This document shows positions 47,941-62,900 of a stretch of 64,000 nt of DNA, in pieces. The position numbers were made by a program, and so were the translations under genes. This DNA comes from Strigops habroptila (Eukaryota > Chordata > Aves > Psittaciformes > Psittacidae). The stretch is taken from assembly GCF_004027225.2 (NCBI RefSeq), contig NC_046360.1, forward strand, positions 4,762,001-4,826,000. Reading direction: 5' to 3'. Position 1 is the first letter of the stretch. Each line of letters opens with the position of its first letter. The notes beneath the pieces are model-generated. The model was not told the DNA's origin, searched no databases, and saw nothing but the letters and a program-made list of their open reading frames with translations.

Positions 47941-50900
47941 TCATCAAGATTTCAACCCCCATATATATGTTGTTCAGTATATATATATGTGTATGTGCAT
48001 ATGTATGTAAAAGGATTCATGGTTGCTTGGTAAAGTGTCTTCAATCTACCTCATTTTATCACGCAATTTCCCTTCCTATGAAGGGAAACAGATTTGATTA
48101 AGGGGACATTCATAGTGTTATTCACAGGCAAAGAATAGTTTTGTATGAATTCTTCTTTAATAGCATTTACATATTCCTTTGCTGAAAGAACTAGTTCAGG
48201 ATGCCAGATATAATTTGGCACTACTAGACCCTGTCAGAGTTGAAATGATTTTGGAAATCTCTCTCTCCTCTGTTAATTGATCTATGTTTATAAGTGATAG
48301 GTGCAGTTCAAATAGTTCTGTTTCAGCATCCTTCATGGGTGAGATTAACATGGCACAAAAGTGAATAGAACTCTACGTAAGTACAGGGTGAATATGACAT
48401 CCCCCTTTCCCTTGTAATTTTAAATTTGTCTCACCACATTTTGGATTTTAGCCCCTCTTAACTGAAAATGAAATCAAACAGTGTGAGCTTTGGGGAAACT
48501 GTTTTGAAGAAATAGCAAATGCAAACCACATGGCACACTCACAATGTGAAGACTTAGTGAAGAAATCTTTCTTCATTGGAAAAACAAACTCTAGTGGGTT
48601 TACTGAGCAGCATTTCAAAGCAGTTTGAGATGAAAGGTCTGTGGTCTAATTCGTTGCATATGTGATATTTCCTAATGGATAGGTGTTTTATTAAAAAAGA
48701 AGTCTGGGAAGTGCAGTAAACTGGGGGTGTGTGTGTGTGTGTTTGTTAGAATTGGTAGTTTGAGAAATGAGTTTAATCACAATTTTTCTATCTAAAAAGT
48801 GGCGGATATCTGTATGTTGGAATTCACATCCAGATTAACTGTTCAACACTTTCCACTGTAATACCCTTTTAAAATGGGACTTTCTCAAGCTCTAACAGTT
48901 TTAGCTGAAGTTTTCCATGCCGTGTATGTTCTGACTGATTTGGAGAAGTTTCTGTGAAGTGATTCAGTTGTTTCTGAGAACAAAGCCAGCTATAAATCCG
49001 AAGTTCTAGCCAGCTAGAATCATTTCCATGAGCAGTACTAGCTGAGTTAGATCCTGTGATTTTTACTGTTACAGGCAAAGATAGATGGTGTTTTCCTTAA
49101 TCTCTCATTCTGAAGTGATGATGACGTATGAATGCTAACATTCATTTTTACTAAGATTCATGACTGCAGATAATTCCTGCAAACATGACCCTGAATTAAA
49201 AAAAGACACATAAAAAAGGGGATAAAAATATTTTTGAAGCTGTATAGCTCTTGGTCTAATTCCATGAAAGATCTATTCAAAGATGCCAGACTTCTAAGTC
49301 TGAAAATTGGGTTTAGACTATTCTTAATGCAGAATTGAGAGGGTGGCAGCAGTGTTATTCTGAGAATCTTGTCTTTGTGGAGCACACTGCATCTCAGATA
49401 CCAGAGCTGCATCTGGATTTTCTTGGGTACTTTCCTCTTTAACTGTCATAAGCCATCATGGGCCCAGTTTCCAGGGCAAAAGCTGCAGAGCCACGGAGGC
49501 TCTCACACACTGTCAGAATGCCTCTGTCCTCTATTCTGTTTCATGCAGAAAAGGAGGAGGAAGCAATCTCAGGGCATGACAAGGGTTAAGGAACAGGTGG
49601 TTATCTACAGGACGGCTGTCTCATTTCGTACACAGGATGGATAGCTTCCTGGAAAAAAAAAAAATCCCAGTTTTTGTACTGAAGGAGGTTATTGTCTGTG
49701 GACTTCTGCTTCATTTGTTACGGAAGCTGGAAGGTGTGTAGGCGTAACAGTCTCAGTGTGGATTTAACTTCTGAATCTATATAGAGGAGAACTTCGGCAT
49801 TTTTGAGTATAAACGTTCTCTGTGGCTGTCACTGTTTTTCATGCTGTGTGTTGGTGAGAGCATCCTAGAACGTATTTTTAAGTAGCTCTTCAAAGACCAC
49901 AAACTGTCCTCATGAGCCAAATGCAAGCTACAGAAGGAAGCTAGATAGAGGATATCTGGTTCTAAGCATCTTATGTTACCTCTTAAACTTCCCTTGGCAT
50001 TCAGGACTCCATTTTCTGAATCCCTCCTTTATTTTTACTCACTGTAGCTAGACAGGCTGGAGAAGTTTGGAGGTTGACTTGAATCTCATGGAAGGAACAA
50101 AGATCATAGAAAGATAAAAAGGAGTTTAATAACACTCTGGGGAATGATACTTTGTTCTTGTTCCTGCCACAGAGTTAGCACTATGCTTGAAAAAAAAAAA
50201 AGGCAGATTTTTGTTATGCCTTCATTTTTTTTTATAGCTGTCCCTAACATAAGCAAGAGATTTGCTCGGAACTTACACTTAATACTGTATTCATCAGAAA
50301 ATCAGGCCACAGTTTTTCTAAATTAGGCATCTGTATTAGCAGATGCTTCTGAGAGTGTAGTTACTAATTTTGCTGTGCTGCAGTTCACCCTTTTAAAATT
50401 ACAGAAAATTCTGTTGCAGGAGAGTGTTGTGTAAGGAAATGTATTCATGTTTCTGAAGTGGGGTGTATAGTACCGTGATAAGCTGCATAAAAAGTTTATC
50501 AGAATTTTAAGAATTCAGTGCAACACTTAAATATTGTGTCTTGAATTAAGGCGTAGGGTTATACATAATGCTAAAGAAATGGTGAGCAGCTGTCCGTTCT
50601 GTCAGCCTTAGGCAGAAGTTCTCTGGAAGAAATAATATGTCATTAAAGGCTGTATCTTAATGCATATGTATGTGGGGATGAATTAAGTTTAAGTCTGGAT
50701 TTTCTTATTACTTTTTTAGTGCTTTCCTTGGCAAACTTAACATTCTTTTTTGTGAAGGAACCTTCTGGCTCATTGTAGGCTATTCCTGCTGCTTTTAATA
50801 TCCTTTGAGATTGATTCATGAAGTGCCAACATCTTGAGCTGTGGAAAAAGAGTAAGAATCCTGAAGAAAGACCCTGGATACATGGGAATAAATTTGAACT

Positions 50901-53900
50901 CAGACTCTTTCTGTGCCACTTTGATCTGAAAGAGACATCTTGTGATTCAAAGAACTTTTTGCTGTTAATTAAGGCCATTAATTCAGTCAGTTCCATTTTG
51001 ATTAAAAACTGACAGCATTAGCAAAATGCATAAAGACAGCATCTGGATTGGGTTTATTGGAATGATATTTTAGGAAACTAAAAGGTTTCTTTGGTAACAT
51101 TTGAACCTGTCTCTATGTGATAACTAGTTAGAGAAAAAATCCTCCATGAGTAGATGAGCTCAAGAACACTTTGATATTAGTGGCATTCACGTGATTAATA
51201 TCCCGGTGTAGGATAGGTCAGTGTGTGTTTCCATTTCACTAGGTGACAGTTCATCGCAGGAGAATGAAGTAGTGAGGAAAGAAAAGAAAATGGAAGTGAA
51301 GGGCTCAGTAGAGGGATGTTAGAATACCTGGCACACGTGTAGGGGATGGTGGTGGACCCACAATGCAACCAGCTCAGAGTACTGCATGTTTTGAATATTT
51401 ACCATCCATAGAGGTCATGGGGAGAAGAACCTGTGACTTTTTGCCTTCTTTTAATTAGATCTTTGAACAACAGGCTGCAGGAAAAAAAAGAACAAGGAAG
51501 TGATATTTCCCTATGAACTAGTCAGGTGGCCATGTTTATGACTTGCTGTATTGTGCTCTGAATTGTTTCAGAAGTATCTCTGATTTGGGAATGCTTTTAT
51601 AAGATGGCTATCAGTAGTTTTGTGGTCAGATAGAGCAGTAGAAACTGTACACAAATAAATGATAAAACTTTGTCTCTTCCCTGTGTAACTTTACTGACCT
51701 GCAAGAAAAGTGATAATGGCTTCTCATGGGCATAGCCTGAGAAGCCAGGATTGAATGGAATTGGATCCTGTGGCAACACAAATGTTGAAGTTGCAGCTCA
51801 AGGCTTGATCTTACCATAGTCAGTGACCGTGATACTGGACTTGAGCTAATAAAGTTCAGTGGCTGTTACTTACTAACTGTAAGTTCAATTAATGCTGCTG
51901 TTCTGTAGTAATTCTTAGTGATCTCTGAGCAGGTCACTTAGTGGATTCTTTCTGGCTGATTGTAGTCAGTACCTGAGGTGTGTTATTACAGAGCTACCTT
52001 ATTTAGGAAAAGAGGGTAGTGATTGCAATCTGACTTGACTTTGTCTGGAAGCATCCTTGTTTCTTCCTTTATTATGGGAAGAGCTGAAGAAGAACCTAAC
52101 TGAAATGCATAGATTTAATGGAATTAATCTGTGCAGGCATTTATCATTTCCCACTTCATTGCATTCCATTTTGTCAGGCTGCATGCAGAAGAAAAGTTTT
52201 TCCCCCCACCAGAGTCCAGGTGCTGGAGAGTCCCCTAAAAGTTCTTTGCAGCTGTCAGGGAATGAGGATTCAACGCACTGCAAAAAAGGCTGAGCATGTT
52301 CATGGTCAAGAATGGGACTAACCTGTGTGATTGATCAGAATACTACAAGAGCCTCTCCCTGTTTTTAATGTGATGCAGTTTTTAGGTCTGCATTTAAACT
52401 TTTTTTTATAGGCTCCTCCAAAGCAAGCAGTCAGACGTCCTGTAAGATCTGTGTATATATTCCTGCTAAAGCTGTTAAGAGTGGAGTTGGGAGAATCTAT
52501 TTACATACTTTGGAATTTAGTGGTTAATGTTTTGAAAATAGCTTTGTCTCTTGTATGAAGAAGTTCCTTATAGTCAGCATACAAAATAAAACTTTGTTTT
52601 TTGAATATCAAAGTGGTAATTTCCTTTGGTGGGTTGCAGAAATAGGGTAATAAGACACTTCATTAATTACTTCATTTTTGTTTCCATAAGACAGTAAAAT
52701 AGTAAGTGTTTAGAGAGAAAGTGAAAAAGAGGTCTCTTCTTTTAAAGACTTGGAGAACCCTATTCAATGGCTATAAAGTTCTGGATATTTCCTAGAGTGC
52801 CTGTCAGTGCATTACATGATTATATTTTCATCTCTTTACTTACACATCACCAACGAACTATAGTGCAGGAGATTCCTTAGCTGATAAATCAGGCTTTTAT
52901 CCTCCTACCCCTCTTGCAAGAGGGCTTACTTGGATGAAAAATGAGTGTTTTGTAGACTTTTTTGTTTTCACTGCGTGAACATAGACCAGTAATTTCTAGT
53001 TCTTATGGCCTGGTTTTGGAACCTGTTTTAGTTTCCTCAGGAAACTTTTCTTATTCTCTCACTTTTTTCCCCTTAAGTGTTGTCTATTAAAAATAAAAAA
53101 TCCAAGGAGCTGGTGGTGTTCAAATAATGATATCTGAGAACCAGAAGGTTTGTTTTGGACAGTACAGCAGTACAGTCTGTGTTTCAGAAGTACAAGCTTT
53201 CCTTTAATAAGCAGAAGTGACCTGGAGGGTTTCTCGTAAGTTCAGTGAGTGCTGTGATAGCACAGAGATTGGATGCATCATGGTAGCTTACAAAACCCAG
53301 ACTGAAATCCAGAATTTTAATGCAGACTGTGAACTCAGAAGCTCTGCTTCATTCAAGTCTGGGAGATGATCTGTAAAGCACATGGGACTCTGTCTGCTGT
53401 GTACATAGACAGCTCAGTACATCACCAAAACAACATCAGGCAGCTTAATTTGCTTCTATTCCTATTCAGACAGGCTGCCCACATCCAGATTATAAGTAGA
53501 TACATCTGCAAACATGCTGTGCTTCTTCCCAGTCCCTTCATAGACACAGCCATGAAGCGCTCTGTTAGTTATGAAGGCAAGTCCACCGGTTCCATGCCAT
53601 GAGTACCAGGTGTAGATTTGGGTTCTGGCCAGATTGTCCTTGACAGGACAAAGTTTATTGGCTCTTGTTTTATATTTCACTTGTTTTTTAAATGTGGCCA
53701 TTATGTTGGCCAGGTTCCCATAGTAAATTATTTTTATGTACCTAATTCATTCTCAATGAAACAGACCAATCCATTAAGAATTCTGCACTAAAAACTGTAG
53801 CTCATTATGTGTTCTTGTGGTGTATGACATCAGTAGAATGCCACAAGTTAATTACATTCTTAATTACAGCTTTGTATTGAATTAGGGACCTATTATACAT

Positions 53901-56900
53901 AGAATAATTGAAAACCTGCTGAGATCACGTCTGGTAACATCTAATTGTATCCCATGATTTTTTTCCCCCCTAAACTTTAAATAAAAGCTGGCATTTCATT
54001 TAGCATGGTTTTAATTAATTGACATGAGAAATGTGATTAGAGCTGAGGCAACAGACCAACTATCTTAAAACAATCACTCAGAAATTAATCATATTTTGGG
54101 GAACAGTTAACAGTTTCCAGAGCAGGAGCTATTCTGCTGCATTTCTGGAAAAACCTTGAGCAGGCACAATTGAAGAGAGGACTTGCTTCTCTTTTGAAGA
54201 GAAGAAAGATTTGAATGTTGGGAGACATTCCTAGTGCTCTTTCAACCTAAGGGAACTTGATATGCTTGCAGCTTCAGGCACCAGAAACCTAAGAATAGCA
54301 CAGGAAGAGAACTGAGATCTAATGATTTTTCATTTCAGCATCAGTGAGGGTGGGTTGCAAGTTGGACTTGGACTTTCTGCCCTTGCTTTCCAATTCCCTC
54401 CTGCCTATGTGGATGTGGCAGAGTTGTTTTGGAAGCTGTTTTGCCACCCACCATCCACTGTTGCAGGTAACAGGGGGAAAAAAAATTAAATTATCCTTTC
54501 TTTCTGAACATGCTTAGCCCACTCTTGCCCTTAGTACCAAAACTAAATAGTTAGCTAAATTAAGCAGGAGCTGGTCGTGAGAATGGTGATCAGTTAGTGG
54601 GGGTTTTTAAATAATGATTATTATACTTTCTGTTGATATTTTTCCATAGAGGCAGGGCCTTTTGTTTAAATCAACCTGCAACAGAGCTTTAATTCCAGGG
54701 TGAAGAATAGTGTCCACTTGCTTTTTGTAGAAAGATTTGTTTCAGGACAGACAGTTGTTATATTTCTTGTGTGTAGCCTGAGTTAGAGGATCTGACGTTT
54801 TTCTGTTTGATATCTCTCAAATTAATGTGCACATACTTAGACCTGCCTATACATAAATATGCATATGCTTTGTTTATAAATGGAGAGCGTATGCAAGGAT
54901 AAAACTGCTGTGTGAGAGCAGGTTTAAGAGATCTCGCTGTGCTTGGACACAAGCAGAAAAACACTGGGTACATCAACTGAAAACTGGCTGGCAGCCATAG
55001 CACATAGAATGGAGGGAATGTTTGCCTAAAAGACTAGATTGTGTCAGGCGTGACTAAGCAGGAATTTTAGCTAAAATGCGTTAGCAAATTGAATGCTTAG
55101 AGGAAAATGAGAACGTTCATGGTCTTATCTTTGTTCACTTGAGACTGGATTTGATTTTTTTAATATGAAAATCAATGGACGGGGTGAAAAGAAGTTCTGC
55201 AGAGTGTGTCCTGATTTTTCAGAATGCTGATATAGGTTACTGGTGAATATTTTGCTGTGGCTCTGTTTACATTCCTGCTAGAATAGACATGGCTGTTAAT
55301 AGCCTTGTAGCTCATGGAGCACTGGGCTGTCAGTCAGGTAGTAAAATACTTTAATTACCCAGACCCCATGAGAGAAAGGGTGGGACTGGATAAAAGGAGT
55401 GCACTTCAAGCTTACTTTGTCTGTCAAAAGAATGATAAACCGTAAGTCCTGGCTATTATTATTTTTCCTTTCTCCATGAATGGCATTTCTTATGGAAAAA
55501 GGTATTCATGTGTATGTACCTTGCAGATTCTGCTCTTACATGAATCTTTAAGGATATGGGAATGGCCACTGCAAAGTGATAGCTTCATGGACTAAGTTAT
55601 CCAGCAGGTCAGATAGTGTAGAGCTGACAGTGGAAGAGATTTCTTTCCCTTGGTGAAGGACCATTACATGCACTTATGACAGGAAGAGATCTGCAGCAGT
55701 TAAATTGTGCTCATGTTGAATAAATGAGAACCCCTGTTGCTATAAGGTTTCTGAAAAGCTGTCTCAATTAATAAATAGGTAGGGAACTTTGCTGAAATAC
55801 ATGACCCTGCCTGCTCGATCTTTCATTTGCTTTGTCTTTTATGGGCTGCTGTTACTTTGTTCATTACTTTTTTCATATGATCCTTATTGGATATGTATGC
55901 AAATTGATGAGCAAATCACCATATTCATGTTTCTGTTTTCTAGCTAGGCTTAGCATGTAAAACACTGCTGCTCTGGCAAGGTCCTGGGAACTTCTGCAAT
56001 GTGGAAAAGAGGGCTGCTGGAGGCTCACAAATTAGTTAAATGGTAATTCTTCTACCACTTCATTTCCCCCATTCCTGGGAATATAGGGAAAAGAGGGATG
56101 AAGCAGATATGCTGTGGTTGGGGGGGGGAAGCTATTGGAGCTAGAAACCATTACTTGTCACTGAGCTACTGCACCAGTGTGGTCTAGAGTGAACAATTCC
56201 CATTGTATCGCTGGATGGAGCTGGGATAGAGCTGAAAACTTGCCTCTGTGCTAAGAATAGCACTGAACTAGTGTTTCAGGAGTTGGTGAAAAACAATGTT
56301 TGAAACTTTATGCGAAGCCTACATGTGGGACTTAACATTTCCAGAAAATGCTCATCTTGTTTTCTGAAGTCAGGAAATGCGTTGTAAGAATGTTGGTTAT
56401 GCACAACTCATGTTACAGACCCAGAAAAGTCATCATTGAGATTAAGTTTACATCCAAGCTGCTTGCGCAGGACTGATATTGTATTAAGTTTTTGGGGGCA
56501 AAAAGGGGGACCAATAGCCTAAATTGGTGAGTTTAGTAAACTTCTTTTTTCTTGACATGTGACTTCTGGAGGATTCCTGTCTCCTGAAGGCTGTAGGAAT
56601 GGGCATATGGAATGGACTGACAGTAATGGGCAACTGTCTTTTTGCTCATCTCCCTCCAGTTTTGCTTAAGCCTTCCATTTTTCAGTGATAATACTAAATG
56701 AAGTATGAGTTTGGACAGCAGCCAGGTGTCAGCACACGGCAGAAGGTTTTAATTCTGCTTTTAGAAACGAGATAAGTGGTGTGCCAATATAAGCTAATAT
56801 AAGCACAACCTCCCTTCTCAGTTGGACAGCTTGAGAGTTAAGATGATCATGATACTGCCATGTTGTAGCATTTATGTTAGAGCTTGTTAAAGCTCTCATT

Positions 56901-59900
56901 ATTGTAACTGTCTCTGTAACATGCTGTCTCAGTATTATAACATCTATTTGGTTATATACAATGACAGAGCAACTATATGGCATTAATTCCTTGTGAAACC
57001 TTGTCTCTTAATTACATACTTTTTTTTTTTTTCCCCAGTTGTCTTCATACTTTGACACTGCTCAGGATTCATAACTGCAGTTGTCCTTTCCCATTCCCTC
57101 CCTCCTAATTTCAACATTGAAAGCTGTGTTTCTGGGTAATCATCAGGTTATGCATTTAGCTGCTTCCACTCTGAGTTGGCTATTTTCTTCAGATGCATTG
57201 TAGCCACAAAGCGTGCTGTAGCTTGAGCCCAGGACAAGCTGGGCTTGTACTACTACACGCTGTAGTATGAGTTCTGATGATCAGTGAAGACACCTAGTTT
57301 CAGTGAAGAAATGCAAACCAGAATGCCTCTGAATGCACAAATGGACTGAAATAAGTGTTTTTAACATTAACTGTAGTAATGCTTTTTAGCCTTCTTTCCC
57401 ATTCTCTACAGATTTTAACCCCTTCCACTCTTCATATCTGTGCTTGAATTGATGCGTAATCCTCCATAGAAGAGGGGAAAGGCTGCCTTGCTTTATGACT
57501 TCTAAATACATATTTTTTTTTTTTTTAGATGTGGAATTACTGTGAATTGGTTTAGAGAGAGATCAGTGAAAAGATCTTTCTCTTTGTGCGACTGCTTTTG
57601 TTATGGAACATGAGGATTTCTCCACTGCAATATGCCAATTGCAGATGACACATTTTTGGTATTGAGAAATTTTAGAATCTCTGTCTGGATTTGCTCAGTA
57701 TAGTGATGTTTTGAATGGATAAAGAAAAGTTAGATCTCAAAGGTTCTGACTATTGCAGTGCTGGATGGGTGCATATAAAACCATGCTGCGTTTCTCACTG
57801 AGTTCATACAATACAGGACAAAGCTGTGACAGTACACTCGGAAGTGGTCTTGATGAGTCCTTTGCCAGGCTGCTGTTTGCCAACTGAATTTAGTACTCTC
57901 ATTCCCCTGATCAACGAATAGATTTTCCTCAGATCCTCTCTTATTTTTTTATTTCCTTTCCAACTTTTTTTTTTTTTTCTGTGGAAGATGAAATCTGTCA
58001 CGGGGGCTTAGATTTATTAGCTGCTGCCTGAGTCACTTTGTGTGATGTCAGGGCAGGAGAGGAACTGATCGTATCCTTAGAACTATCTTAACAGAAAGGC
58101 TTTAGAGTATTGTGTGGATTTTTAGGATGCTTGGTTGGTTTAAGTGATTTAGTGTGAAAGATTCAGAGAGACCAAATATTTAAGGCTTTATTCTGCCCTT
58201 ACTTGTACCCATGCATATCTGGGTTTTCACATTAGGATGGAAAAGTAATTCTGGTCTCTCTTTTGCTCCCTCCCTTTTTCTCCTCTCCCCCCTTCAGATT
58301 GCACAGAGTTGGTATTCTCTCTTCCAGCAGTTGGAGAGCATCTAGGGAATACTGCCAGGTATATGGGGATGGAAGAAGGCAATGTGCAAGGGGGAGAAGT
58401 GTATCTAATCATTGTGCAGCACATCATTCCCTGTTCATCACCAGTGTTCTTATGGATATCCCTGAAGGAACAGATCCCTTCACTTCTAACAGCTCAGAAT
58501 TGGAGCTTTGCTAATCCACTTTATCTTGCTAACCCCCTCTATTGGAAATCCTCTCCCCTCCTCCAGCTCCATTCTTTTCTCCTGGCAGAATCTACTTACT
58601 CCTCTTCTATATCCGTGTATGAGCTGCCACTTAAAACACTCCTGCTATTTTTCTGGGGGTACCTGCAATAATGGTGGTAACCTTATAACCTGAGGGAGCA
58701 CCTTGACATGGGCAGTGATCCTTCCTATAGCTGAGCATGGCACAGCTTTGCATGGGGCAAGGAGATGAAGACCAGAGAAACAAACAGGGTAGTCTAATCC
58801 CATCTGCAGATACCTGCCACCAACTGAAGGTCAAAATCTACATGATAGGATTTTGGTAGCTGCTTACAGAAACTTATGTATAGTTGAGTAGCTTCTTTGT
58901 TTGCATGTGAGATATAGTAACAGTTGTGTGGGGATTAGATATTTTATCTTTATGTCTGCCTACGGCTGACTCAAACCAGGCTTCTACTCAGTTATGTCCA
59001 GTTCCTTCCAATTCTTTCCTAGGTGCCTGGCCTATGGCTCAAACTATGAGAAGACAGTTGGTGCGTTGTTTGTAAGGCCTCTGAAAATATAGCATTGCTA
59101 CTTAGTTGAGTCATTTTCACTTGGTTGGGCTAGCTTGCCATCCCAGTGTGCCTAGTATAAAGTTATCGTGGTTCTTGGTGAAAGCATTGCAGCACTGTCT
59201 TTAAAAATGACTGCTCAATGCTTTTCCTCTCATGATTCTATTTGCCATCTGTGACAGTGTTGTAACTAGGAACTATTCAGTCAAGGTGAGAAGCTCACTC
59301 AGCCTGGGATTTACTCTTTACAGTCCCAGGTGTAATGCATTCATTAGTGAAGTCTGAATGCAGAGTGGGAAGGACTGACTTGGCCTACTCTGTTCCCTTG
59401 GAGTATTTCATTAGCGAGTGCTTTTCATGGTTACACGTGTAGCTAGGCTGAGGGTTTCGTCTATGCTAAATGGATTCTAGTTATTCCTTGACCTTCAACT
59501 CCTCTTTCAGAAGTTTATGCATCAAGGAGCATGCTTTGATGCAGTTCTAAGAAAAGTCTATATTCCTTGGTTTTCAGTACCTTTATGGTATGAAGGTATT
59601 AGGGTATCTAGGCAGCTTGCCAGTTTGACTAGACTGGATAACACAATTGTCATATCCTGTATGCCCCAGACAAGGTATCAGTCATTGTCAGTGAAGACTG
59701 TTTAATTGCTTTACAGATGTATTTTTCTTATTGGCTCTTCCACATGGTGACTCGAGAGGGTGAAGAGGTTGGGTGAATTGCTTCAGGCTAATTGAATTAG
59801 TAGTAGCCAAACAGTGCAGCTATTTGCCTTTTGCCTCTCAGCCAGCCCTTCCTGACAGGTGTTTTCATGCCATGTGAGGCAGGGCTTTTGTATTCTGCTG

Positions 59901-62900
59901 AGTTTGAAAGGGAGGCTGAGTATCCACCTCTGGCCAAACTGCCCAATACAGAAAGGCCTTAAAAGAGCACTTGTGGAATTGTTTAGAAGGGCTCTTTGGG
60001 CTATACTCAGTAGTGAGTGTAGAGATGCCTTCACTGAGAATCAACTATTCATATACCTTAAACTGTGGAACAGATGTATGGTGTGATATGACCAGACACA
60101 TGATGCAGGATGTTGTCAGGGAGGTTTCTCTCAAATGCCACTTGCAAGAAAATTGGGCAAATAACTGTAGTCCTGAGGCAGGATATAATCTGAGCATCTA
60201 GTTTTCAATGTGCTTCGTTGTGACCTCTGTCCAGCCACAGCAAGTAAGCAAGGGCAGTGGTGTGCGGTGGATAAAGGACTGTGTTGGTTGTTGAAGATGT
60301 GCAAGGAGTTCTACCTCTGAAAAGCCTAGAGGATGTTTCTATAGTACCTTTGAAGGGCACAATATTTGCTGTGGTGATTCACTACTTCTGCCAATTTGTA
60401 GTTGAAAGGTGGGCTGTCTTCATTCAGATGGATTGCTGGTTCTGAAGAAAGCAAATTTTAGTGTGGTTTTTGTGTTTTGGGGTTTTTTTTTTTGTTTGAT
60501 TTTTAAATCCTTTTTTTCTGAAGAGCATTGCATTTTCCCCAACTGTGCAGAAAGTGAATCTGATTGCTTTTAGTTGTTCCTTTGTGGAATTCATCTATGT
60601 TCCCTCACAGTAACTCAGGAAGTGACTTTTCCATTATACTTTTGTTAGTACAGATTGACGTATAAAGTCCCTCTTGATCTTTTATGAAACAGAGTCATGT
60701 TATTAAGGAGTAGGAGGGAAGAGGGAAAATCTCTCAAGACTTCTCCTTTCTCCTGCTCAACCATATATATTTTTTATCATTCTTGTGTAATAAAGTGTTT
60801 GCTACTGCTTAATAAAATCACTTGGAATATAGCACCAGGCTGGCAAATAGTAGAGCTGCAAAGCTGATAATGAATTTGTAGAGCTTTGGGGTTGATACTG
60901 AAAAGTAGTGAGCTTTGAGGGGGGTCTGACCTCAGGAACCCTGGATCAAAGAGGGTCAGAATTGCACTTGGGCCTGTGGGTGAGAGACTGGCACCAAGTG
61001 ATGCTTTGGAGTAAGTTTTATTATAATTGGGCCATTCCCTTCCTGATACTTGAAAATAAAGTAAAACCTAAACTGAAAATTGACTGAGCATGCTTTAAGT
61101 GTTGCACTGAAGTAGGTAAATTTGCTATAGCAGTCTCTCCCTTGTGTAAGAGGATGAGGCTTCATTTGTCTCTACTATAGTCAAGATACATTATGTCAGA
61201 GAAACCAGTATATTAATTTAGCTGTTGGGCATTTTTTATACTAAAAATACATACTCAAACTGTATTCCTGACTTTTCCCTTTGTTCCTTCCTTTCCTGCA
61301 AAGAAAATTTGTGTGTCTATTCAAAATACGTATGTGTGTAAAAATACATGTAACAATCTTGGCGAACTGCTGCTATTTCTGACTTGAATTTGGCATGCAC
61401 AAATTTGTGTATTGAAAGTTGGCAGGGATGTTACTTCAGGTTTGTTTGCTTGATGATGCACTGGTGTATAACCAGTAGGGATGAGAAATCGGAAGGTTGC
61501 TTTTGAACTTGATGACAGATTGCCAGGGGAACGAGGGCTATAAAGCCATTCATTTGGCTGTCCTCTGGGGAGAGTCAGCCATCCATCCAGCTGAGTCAGC
61601 TGTAGCTATGAGGCAGGAGAAACCTTCCAGCTAGCCAGCCATTTAGAAAATGTGCTAGCTGCTTCTGGGGATTCATTTAGTTAATCAGATTAGTTTAGCA
61701 AGTGTCAAGAAGAGAACTGACTAAGCTGCTAGATAAAGTAGCCCACGCAAAAGAGAAACAATTGGTGACAACAAATAAAATAACTAGTATTTTTCCTGAG
61801 TATGTAATTTCAAATTATAAACACTTAGCAGTGTGGTTACATCTTCATATTAATACCTGTCTGTTGATTGATTTGGAAGGGTTAAGACTTATATATTGGG
61901 TTTAAGTCCACTTCTTCCCGGCTCCTCCCATATTGCTTCCTTTCATATTGTTTTCTATACTGTTAATCATCCCTCCTTATTGCCTGCTTCTCCCCTTCTT
62001 TAAAGGCTTATGAGTGCAAAGTAACCTCCAGATACTTTCATGAGTGGATCATGGAAACACCTGTATTTGTATCCCTTACCTCTTTTTTTTTATCCCACTT
62101 TTGTTAGTGAGGATCCAGGCCAGCTCACAGTGCAGTCAATGAGGAGCAGGAGGTGGGTGAGAATTTCCAAGCTAAGGAGAGCGGCACTCAGAAATGGCCT
62201 CATGAGCTCACTGGAAACTGAATTACAAAAACTGGGCTCCTAGCTGCATCAAACGCAGGATCCATTTCTTTTCAGAAGGAAATGGGGAACAAGAGATGTA
62301 AACTATTGAGACACTGCCTCATTTATCTGTATCTTCGGTAAAACCTTGTGTGTAATTAAAATGCCAGGAGAGTTTAGCTGGAGGAAAAAATATGATCTCT
62401 CTGTTAATATTGAAGGAGTCCTTTGACTTATACCAATTGAGAATCTGATGTTATATAAAAGACTGTTAATAAGGAAGATCCTTAAAAGCTGGGTGTTTTT
62501 AATGCTTTTTTTTCTTTTTTTAGTGCAAGAAACCTTTTTTTCTCATTGCTGGTATTTAAATGTTGTCAGCAGCTATGAATAGTGGTTAAGAAAATGGACA
62601 CTTTCATACAGCTTTGTTTTCTGCTCTTGGTGACTTGGGCCTGTTTTCAGTAAAAACTCTTCAAATGCATCCTAACTTGCTGACTGAGGTTGCAGTGTTC
62701 ACTATACTGCATAACGTGTTTTATGAGAGCTTCAGTAGAAATCAATATAAAATACTGTACTCAGGAGTATTTTGAAAGTGTTTTATTAACATATTAATAA
62801 AGATATTAAAAGTATCTTTTTCCTCCCAAGACCTTTGGGTTTCTTTACTTTCAAACATTTACTTATTTTGCAACATCTTCATTACTTTCACTCTGTAGGA

